DNA from: Rachicladosporium sp. CCFEE 5018
Lineage: Eukaryota; Ascomycota; Dothideomycetes; Cladosporiales; Cladosporiaceae
Length of the DNA stretch: 14,006 bases
NCBI GenBank assembly: GCA_002077045.2
Contig: KZ111153.1
Span: 14,085 to 28,090, forward strand
Reading direction: 5' to 3'
A program made the translations under genes and the position numbers. The notes under the pieces were generated by a model that had not been told where the DNA came from, ran no database searches, and saw only the letters and a list, made by a program, of their open reading frames with translations. Numbering within the stretch: the first letter of the stretch is position 1; each line of letters opens with the position of its first letter. Positions 8,396-14,006 of this stretch are shown in pieces.

Positions 8396-10184
8396 ATGAC
8401 AGCCCCTGAGGATATAATGGATGGGCTTGAGGTGAGACGAAGTACATTATATTCAAGATGAACAAGTCTAATCCTTCACTCAGGAACGCCTTCTCAGCCA
8501 TAGCAAAGCATTCGAGTCGCTGCTTGCACTCACACCAGCGCAGGAATATTATGGATCACAGATAGTAGACGGTAAGGATCCCTCAGAGCAATGGCGGGCA
8601 AAGAAGCAGACGAAGGAAGAGAAGCGGCTGGCCAAGAAGGCGAAGCTCGATCCTGCGAACCAGAAGAGCGCCCTCGATGTCATGAAGGAGCGCGAACGGA
8701 AGCGGAAGAGGGAGCTTGGCATGGACGACGACGGCGAGGAGGTCGCGGAGGATGTGGAACACTCGAACAACGGCAAGAGGCAGAAGGTCGAAGAGACTGC
8801 CGAGGACGCTGAGGAACGGCGGAAACAAAAGGCCGAGGCGCGGAAAGAGAAGCGAGAGAAGAAAAAGGCGAAAGCTGCGAAGCTGAAGGAAAAGCGGGAG
8901 TTGAAGAAGGCAGCCAAGCTCGAGGCTGAAGGCGGTGAGCCTGCAGTAACGAAGAAGGGCAGAACGGCTCCCGTGGCAAAGGTCAATGGAGTGGACGTGG
9001 ACGTTGCAGATGAGGAAGATGACGACGATGATGCTGACTCGTCTGCACAACCTGTTGACGCCGCAGACATGGAAAAGATGGATTTTGATGGATTTGTCGA
9101 CGACGAAGAAGCCGAGACTGGCCCCGGAGCGGATGACGTCCCAGAAGAGACGATACCTTCACCGTCCACTGCGCCTTCGAGTCCTGACGTTGACGGGATA
9201 GCTTTCGACACGTCCGCAAATCACTCCACAGCCTCATCACTATCTTCGATAGTACCGCCCTCACAAACTGTCCAGAGTGACCCCACGCCGCAGCACAAGC
9301 AGGCACCTGCGGCATCTGCAGCGCCTGCAAAACCAACAATCGACATCACGACAGTATCACAGCCGAAAGAGACGCCATCAGGAGTGTCGTCGCCACGACT
9401 TGTACTTCCCAATATCGACTCCGAAGCACTACAAGAGCGCCTGCGAGCCAGGATTGAAGAGCTGCGTGCTCAGCGCAAGGCCGATGGACCCGATGGCAAC
9501 GCACCCAAATCACGACAAGACCTGCTCGACCAGCGCCGCAAGAAGGAAGAACAGCGAAAAGCGCACAAGAAAGAGCTCCGCCGCAAAGCCAAGGAGGAAG
9601 AGTCCCGCAAGCAAGAGGAACGTTTACGAGGCAGTGGTAGTCCACTAAGCGCCGACATCTTCTCACCGCGCTCACCCAGACCGCAAGAAACAAACTTCTC
9701 CTTCTCCCGCCTCGCCTTCGACGACGGCACAGCAGCGGATCCCTCCCTCTCCGGTCTCGTCGATGCACCTCGTAAGAAAGGACCCCAAGACGCGCGTGGC
9801 GCCCTCCTAGCAGCCGAAGGCAAAGCCAAGCGCCTCGCCTCCTACGACCCGACCAAGCAAGCCGACATCGCGGAGAAAGATCTCTGGCTCAATGCCAAGA
9901 AGCGCGCACACGGTGAGCGCGTGCGAGATGACACGAGTCTGCTCAAAAAGGCGTTGAAGCGGAAGGAGAAGGGCAAGGGGAAGAGCGAGAAGGAGTGGGA
10001 TGAGCGGAAGGAGGCTGTGGTCAAGGGCAAGGAGATGAAGGATAAGAGGCGGGAGGGGAATTTGCAGAAGAGGCGAGAGGGGAAGGGGGATAAGGGGAAG
10101 CAGGGAGGGAATTTGAAGGGTGGTGGGGCGAAGAAAGGAAAGCCGAAGGGGAGGCCTGGGTTTGAGGGGAGGTTTAAGGCGTAG
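8396..10184 (+). CDS. rrp14: Ribosome biogenesis protein Rrp14 (SURF6 family)
   Basis: Rrp14/SURF6 is a nucleolar protein needed for pre-rRNA processing and 60S (and 40S) subunit assembly. Exon 1 is 8396-8431 (12 codons, ending GLE); a 52-bp intron follows (8432-8483, GTGAGA...CACTCAG, branch TCTAAT), then exon 2, 8484-10184, giving 578 residues. The Rrp14 N-terminal domain is clear: ERLLSHSKAFESLLALTPAQ, YYG, EQWRAKKQTKEEK, KKAKLDP. Residues about 80-140 are highly charged, Lys/Glu-rich and probably coiled coil; an acidic and Ser/Pro-rich linker follows. The SURF6 domain begins near residue 328 (LQERLRARIEELRAQRKA) and includes NFSFSRLAFDD and KKRAHGERVRDDTSLLKKALK. The tail is Lys/Gly-rich and basic (GRPGFEGRFKA), suiting rRNA binding and nucleolar location. 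The spliced start is chosen because it supplies the conserved N-terminus missing from the uninterrupted frame. Confidence 0.94.
10079..10109 (+). other. G-quadruplex motif inside the Rrp14 coding sequence
   Basis: Five consecutive G-runs of 4, 5, 4, 3 and 3 are separated by loops of 2, 4, 5 and 1 bases (AA, ATAA, AAGCA, A). This meets the usual G3+N1-7 rule with a spare run. It is on the coding strand, so it would be present in the mRNA, 75-105 nt before the stop codon, inside a longer nearly all-purine stretch (about 9950-10175). Folding is predicted, not shown. Confidence 0.7.
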
Positions 10185-10476
10185 AGTAAAGTCATGAATG
10201 AAATCTGAAGTCATATCACCTGTGCAATCTCACGTGTGTTGTGTGTGAGATTCATGGCGATGTAAATTCACCTCGGCATTGTTCAACATATCAAAGAAAG
10301 ATAGTACTCTCGATGAATTGTGGGATCGCAAAGCCTACAGCTCGATACCGATGGAATGGCGCTTAGTTTATGCAGTTCTGAATGACGAGTATGTACACAT
10401 GCTTATTTGCCACACCTCAGTCCCAGCACCCGGTCTCATCCCAGCTCCAGAGACCATCAGCCCAACGCCATCCCTC
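10185..10476. other. Convergent 3' region between Rrp14 and NDUFS8
   Basis: About 290 bp between two stop codons facing each other. It must hold both polyadenylation regions. A CACGTG palindrome is at 10231-10236. Nothing else identifiable. Confidence 0.5.
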
Positions 10477-11302
10477 TCATCTATAAGGCGCATCCGCCCT
10501 CGCAACCGCCGCCAACTCCGGCTCCCACTTATCCCCATTCGCCAAAAGCTTCTCCTTATTATACAACAACTCCTCCCTCGTCTCGGTCGCATACTCGGCA
10601 TTAGGGCCCTCCACAATCGCATCCACGGGACAACTCTCCTGGCAGAACCCACAGTAGATGCACTTCGTCATGTCGATGTCGTAGCGGGTTGTTCGGCGGG
10701 CGCCGTCAGCGCGCTCCTCGGCTTCGATGGTTATTGCCTGGGCGGGGCAGATGGCTTCGCAGAGTTTGCAGGCGATGCAACGTTCTTCGCCCGTGGGGTA
10801 GCGGCGTAGGGCGTGTTCGCCTCGGAAGCGGGGGGAGATGGGCCCTTTTTCGAAGGGGTAGTAGATTGTGTAGCTAGGGAGGAGGGCGTTAGTGGGGGAA
10901 CCTTTGCCACGATCTCACAGCTATGTCGCAGCGCGTCTGCTATGCGCAGCAAATAACACGCTCCGCGCATATCCTCACTACTTTCATCATCGATATGGAC
11001 AGCACTTACGGTGGTCGAAAGTACTGCTCTAGCACAACATACATCCCCCGCATCATCTCAGTCAACAGAAAGTAGTTCCCCGCCTGATCCCACACACTCT
11101 CCTTATTCTCGTTCCATCGCTTTGGAGGCGGCATACGGAAGCCAGCAGGTGGTGGGCCTTCTGTCGTGGCTCGCTGTGTGGGGGTGGTAGAGAATGCTGC
11201 TGCTGAGGACGGTGATCGAAAGGCGGTGCGGGAGGAGGATTGCAGCAGAGAGGTCGTCGGGCGCGTGCGCGCCAGCGCGACGAGCGACCGTGTGCTTGAC
11301 AT
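10477..11302 (-). CDS. NDUFS8: Complex I 23 kDa iron-sulfur subunit (NDUFS8/TYKY)
   Basis: This subunit of mitochondrial NADH:ubiquinone oxidoreductase carries iron-sulfur clusters N6a and N6b, which pass electrons along the peripheral arm to the quinone site. Exons are 11302-11010 and 10873-10477, joined over a 136-bp intron (GTAAGT...CCCTAG) that splits a proline codon; the product is 229 residues. Residues 1 to about 45 are rich in Arg, Ser and Thr with no acidic residue before the cleavage region, a typical mitochondrial presequence. The mature part runs MRGMYVVLEQYFRPP, YTIYYPFEKGPISPRFRGEH, RRYPTGEERC. Both [4Fe-4S] motifs are intact: CIACKLCEAICP and CIYCGFCQESCP. It ends ELAAVARADAPYR. 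Length and residues match fungal orthologues of this nuclear-encoded protein. Convergent with Rrp14; no functional link implied. Confidence 0.97.
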
Positions 11303-11685
11303 TGAGGGCGGTGGTGGTGGAGGGGAGAGGGTGTTTGTGGTGGCAATGGTGAAGTCAATGATCGTGATCTGGAGGTCCTTTGACTGCGTTGTGATTGGCT
11401 ATTGCGGAACCTTCCGCTCAAGAAAGCACTACCACTGCAGAGCTACATGTAAAGGAAGATTATCTAGCTCATGAAAGGCCAATACAGTTGATCGACTTGT
11501 GCAGCACTCAGTTGACTGGTTTTCATTATCTCGTGGACTGGCCAGTCCGACCGATCGTCACACGCTACCTAGGATTTAGCATGGGTGTTCAGTGCACACC
11601 ACCTCGACTCTCGGCCGCCCCTCGCATCGCACCAAAGCAGACAGCAATGTACTGTCTCGCAGCTTACCTCACGTCCTGGCTCCCC
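11303..11685. other. Intergenic region, NDUFS8 promoter side
   Basis: About 0.4 kb between the NDUFS8 start codon and the 3' end of the next minus-strand gene. Just upstream of the NDUFS8 ATG the coding strand is a C-rich, CCA-repeating leader (about 11303-11335). No TATA box is evident, as expected for a housekeeping gene. Confidence 0.5.
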
Positions 11686-12747
11686 CTAGATCGCCCACAG
11701 CCTTTGCATCTTGCCTTCCCAGCCCTTTGGCTGTACCTCCATCGTCTTGTTTAATGCCTCCTCGACTTCCTCGGCGACTTTCATCGTCGCCTTCATCGCA
11801 TTACAGATAGCAACCACCAGCTTGATATCGACGGGACCCATCCAATCGGGTCCGCGATACAGATCTTTGATGTACTCCAGGATCACGTTGCCGTACGGAC
11901 GACCGAGTCCGCCCGCTAGAGTCTCGAGTCGAGGCAACAGGACTCGGGCATCGCGCAGTACCTTGTGTAAGCTTCTGGTCTCCTTGGGTGTAAGCGAAGG
12001 TCTCACTCTCTGCTCGCATGCCAGGAAGAGACCGTTGTCCGGGCCGATACCAGTCACCGTAATGACCGTGCGCTTGGGTAATAGTGCAAAAGGGCACAGT
12101 GCACTTCTAAGGTCGTTTCCATCCGTCACAGTCTCCGGATGCGTGACTTCGATGACCAGAGTCTCCAAAGTTGTCGAGTCTGCCATGTGAAACGTAGTTG
12201 CGCGGACAATCTCGTAGACATGATTGTAGTCGTGATCCTGCAGATTGGCTGAAGCACACAGGACCAGCTTCACGTGTCTGGCCTTGCGCATCGCAGTCAA
12301 TGCCTCGAGCGCCTTGTCAGCTCTACTCCGCTCCATAAGCATAGCAGGCTTGAATCGACCACGTAGCAACCCGCCTACGTGGACTGTTGCACTGAGTGCC
12401 TCGATGTGGATCTCGAAAGACGTGTTATCGTAGAGCACCGCGAGTGCTTCTGGGTAGATTAGCCCGGACGCCTGCAATATGGCAGGGTGTGCTTTGCTCG
12501 TCTCATTGTATGTAAGTACGTATGGGTAGATGAGCAATCTGATTTCGGGTGGGAGATCAGCGAAGTGGTGGAACGTCTTCGTGTGGTCGAGCTCGCGCAG
12601 GCGTTCAATCAAGTCGTCCTTGAGAAGCTTGGGAGTGCTGGCAATAGTCCTGCTGCTAGGAGTCTCGCGGTCAAGGACGAACCTCCTCAGCTCGCTGATC
12701 TTGCACCTTGAGTAGTCGAGCTTGCCGTACTTCTGGGACATAATCAT
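11686..12747 (-). CDS. SAP-like plus DLPPEIR (2EXR/F-box-like) protein, function unknown
   Basis: An intronless 353-residue protein. Residues about 8-55 (LDYSRCKISELRRFVLDRE, then KLLKDDLIERLRELD) resemble the N-terminal SAP-like helix pair often found in front of this family in Dothideomycetes. The DLPPEIR motif follows at about residue 64 (FADLPPEIRLLIYPYVL), with the family pattern HPAILQASGLIYPEALAVLY about 20 residues later. The rest is mixed alpha/beta without catalytic motifs I recognise; a helical C-terminus contains VVAICNAMKATMKVAEEVEE. No signal peptide or membrane segment. F-box-like proteins often recruit substrates to ubiquitin ligases, but that role is not shown for this family. 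The start is one of two near ATGs (MIM), 84 bp downstream of a TATAAG box and after a CT-rich leader. It belongs to the same broad family as the broken gene at 6868-8000. Confidence 0.8.
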   Translation of the reverse strand: MIMSQKYGKLDYSRCKISELRRFVLDRETPSSRTIASTPKLLKDDLIERLRELDHTKTFHHFADLPPEIRLLIYPYVLTYNETSKAHPAILQASGLIYPEALAVLYDNTSFEIHIEALSATVHVGGLLRGRFKPAMLMERSRADKALEALTAMRKARHVKLVLCASANLQDHDYNHVYEIVRATTFHMADSTTLETLVIEVTHPETVTDGNDLRSALCPFALLPKRTVITVTGIGPDNGLFLACEQRVRPSLTPKETRSLHKVLRDARVLLPRLETLAGGLGRPYGNVILEYIKDLYRGPDWMGPVDIKLVVAICNAMKATMKVAEEVEEALNKTMEVQPKGWEGKMQRLWAI

Positions 12748-12777
12748 TGGATGTCGATGTTGGACTCCGGGTAGTCG

Positions 12778-12837
12778 AGATGTAGAGAGATAGAGGTAGA
12801 GGAGAGAAAGTATGTATAAGCAAATTAGAACTTATAG
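12778..12837 (-). promoter_or_regulatory. Core promoter of the SAP/DLPPEIR gene
   Basis: On the minus strand, CTATAAG at 12831-12837 is followed by a long CT-rich tract (about 12778-12812) leading toward the ATG at 12747. A TATA-like box plus a pyrimidine tract is the common arrangement in fungal promoters. A TCACGTGA palindrome lies further upstream at 12861-12868. Confidence 0.45.
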
Positions 12838-13590
12838 CCAGTGTCCGTCTGATACGAGTGTCACGTGATGACTAGAGAAAGGAGTGATGATGGGCATCTA
12901 AGTGAGTGCATCTATAGCTCAGCTGATGCTCGTGTACAATGTTCCTCACATTGATCGAGTCTACGCCATTGAGCGCGGACACACTCACTATCCAAGTGAG
13001 GTTGCTCCGGGACATCACTGCTTCAATCTTCATGTGGCACTGCTGAGGTATTACCGGACGGAGTACGCGAGAGATCCGTTCCAGTGCGTAGTCCGGACGG
13101 TATTCGTAGACTGTGGCGACAAGACCTGCTACATATCCATTGCCATGCGGTCAGGTAGACGGACAATGATCTCAAGCTAGTGCCAGTTCTCTTCGCGAAG
13201 ACTCAGTGCTGATGAAGGCGACTCAGAGGTCGAAATGAGGGCGATGAATGGCTCTCCGGTGACGCTGTCTTTGTCTTCGGCGCGATCTTGCCAGACTGGA
13301 ATCCCACGCTCGCCAGTATATGTTGGCCGATGGAATGGAGAGTATGGGACGATGTTGACACTAGAAAACTCCGACAAACTCCGAGAGGAAAGTGCGCCCC
13401 GCATTGCGTGCCTTCCTCCAAGAAATTTGAGCGCGGCTGTTGAGCACCACCACGTGTACCGAACGAGAGCAGGGTCAACTTTTTATGCTACCATTGTTCC
13501 ACGCTCTCTAGGATCTTATTGACTATCGATACACTCTCTAAACTCCCTGCAATCATTCACAGACCAGCCTCTCGTCTACAGATCGCAATC
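12838..13590. other. Divergent intergenic region before SAM synthetase
   Basis: About 0.75 kb serving two divergent genes. It holds two CACGTG palindromes (12862-12867 and 13451-13456). Immediately before the SAM synthetase ATG is a C/T/A-rich leader (about 13535-13590). Frames of up to 95 codons on either strand (12902-13522) show no recognisable protein features. Confidence 0.5.
13451..13456. promoter_or_regulatory. CACGTG E-box upstream of SAM synthetase
   Basis: A CACGTG palindrome (CCACCACGTGTACC) 135 bp before the SAM synthetase start codon. In yeast this sequence is bound by Cbf1, which with Met4/Met28 controls sulfur amino acid genes. Use here is inferred; the same six bases occur several times elsewhere in the window. 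Confidence 0.3.
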
Positions 13591-14006
13591 ATGGTTCAAT
13601 CGAATGGCACGAACGGCGTCCACCAACATGGAGAGACTTTCCTGTTCGATCACTCAACATCAATGCCTTGAAAAGGACCACGATGACTGACCTACGTCGC
13701 ACAGCTTCACCTCCGAGTCCGTAGGCGAAGGTCACCCGGACAAGATCGCCGACCAAGTCTCCGACGCGATCCTCGATGCCTGCCTCAAGGATGACCCTCT
13801 CTCCAAGGTAGCCTGCGAGACTGCCACCAAGACCGGCATGATCATGGTCTTCGGCGAGATCACCACCAAGACAAAGCTAGACTATCAGAAGGTTGTCCGC
13901 AATGCTATCAAAGACATCGGCTACGATGACTCGGCGAAGGGATTCGACTACAAGACCTGCAACTTGCTTGTGGCCATTGAGGAGCAGAGCCCAGACATTG
14001 CACAGG
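13591..14006 (+). CDS. SAM2: S-adenosylmethionine synthetase, 5' part
   Basis: The enzyme makes S-adenosylmethionine from methionine and ATP in the cytosol, releasing phosphate and pyrophosphate; SAM is the main methyl donor. Exon 1 is 13591-13643 (MVQSNGTNGVHQHGETF and two bases of the next codon). A 61-bp intron (13644-13704) runs from GTTCGA, an atypical donor, to CGCACAG, with CTGAC as branch point. Exon 2 starts at 13705 and is open to the window edge. The splice yields FLFTSESVGEGHPDKIADQ, the N-terminal signature, whose His binds ATP/phosphate. ACETATKTGMIMVFGEI and LVAIEEQSPDIAQ, also invariant in the family, follow. About 118 residues of the usual 390 or so are visible. The N-terminal leader before the conserved core is normal for fungal orthologues. 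Confidence 0.97.

Noticed and set aside
8680..9211. Long minus-strand frames over Rrp14, Ser/Phe-rich
   Set aside because: These are antisense shadows of the Lys/Glu/Asp-rich Rrp14 coding sequence, which has clear family motifs on the plus strand.
10279..10809. 176-codon plus-strand frame opposite NDUFS8
   Set aside because: It is antisense to the intact two-[4Fe-4S] exon; no protein features of its own.
2146..13456. CACGTG palindromes (about six) as a shared regulon signature
   Set aside because: Between three and four are expected by chance in 14 kb, some lie inside coding or 3' regions, and the neighbouring genes are functionally unrelated.

Overview
This window comes from a filamentous ascomycete nuclear genome. 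The evidence is a set of short introns of about 50-60 bp with GT...AG ends and CTRAY-like branch points, CT- or CA-rich stretches before start codons, and clearly fungal genes (Syp1, Rrp14, a fungal-type KXD1). The two genes with a DLPPEIR-type N-terminus, one behind a SAP-like segment, resemble protein families expanded in Dothideomycetes, especially the Mycosphaerellales/Capnodiales. That placement is inference. All gene models were spliced by hand from the sequence.

Layout, left to right: (1) positions 1-1847, minus strand: 5' part of a Syp1-type F-BAR muniscin with four introns, running off the left edge. (2) 2657-3292, minus: Hsp30-type small heat-shock protein with a TATA box and heat-shock-element-like site upstream. 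(3) 4313-4990, minus: KXD1-type BLOC-1 related protein with two introns. (4) 4991-6867: a gene-poor 1.9 kb stretch. (5) 6868-8000, plus: a DLPPEIR-family (2EXR/F-box-like) gene that appears broken by a frame change and two in-frame stops. (6) 8396-10184, plus: Rrp14/SURF6, a ribosome biogenesis factor. (7) 10477-11302, minus: the 23 kDa two-[4Fe-4S] subunit of mitochondrial complex I (NDUFS8), convergent with Rrp14. (8) 11686-12747, minus: an intact SAP-like plus DLPPEIR gene. (9) 13591-14006, plus: 5' part of S-adenosylmethionine synthetase, running off the right edge.

The genes are mostly unrelated housekeeping genes (endocytosis, chaperone, vesicle/endosome trafficking, ribosome assembly, respiration, methyl-donor synthesis), as usual for a fungal chromosome arm. 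They do not form a cluster or pathway. I saw no transposon, CRISPR array, tRNA, rRNA or integrated virus. I found no convincing new multi-gene system. The points worth a second look are the decayed DLPPEIR gene, a strong G-quadruplex motif inside the Rrp14 coding sequence, an open upstream N-terminal extension of the heat-shock gene that looks like a mitochondrial presequence, and a statistically surprising long ORF between the first two genes.
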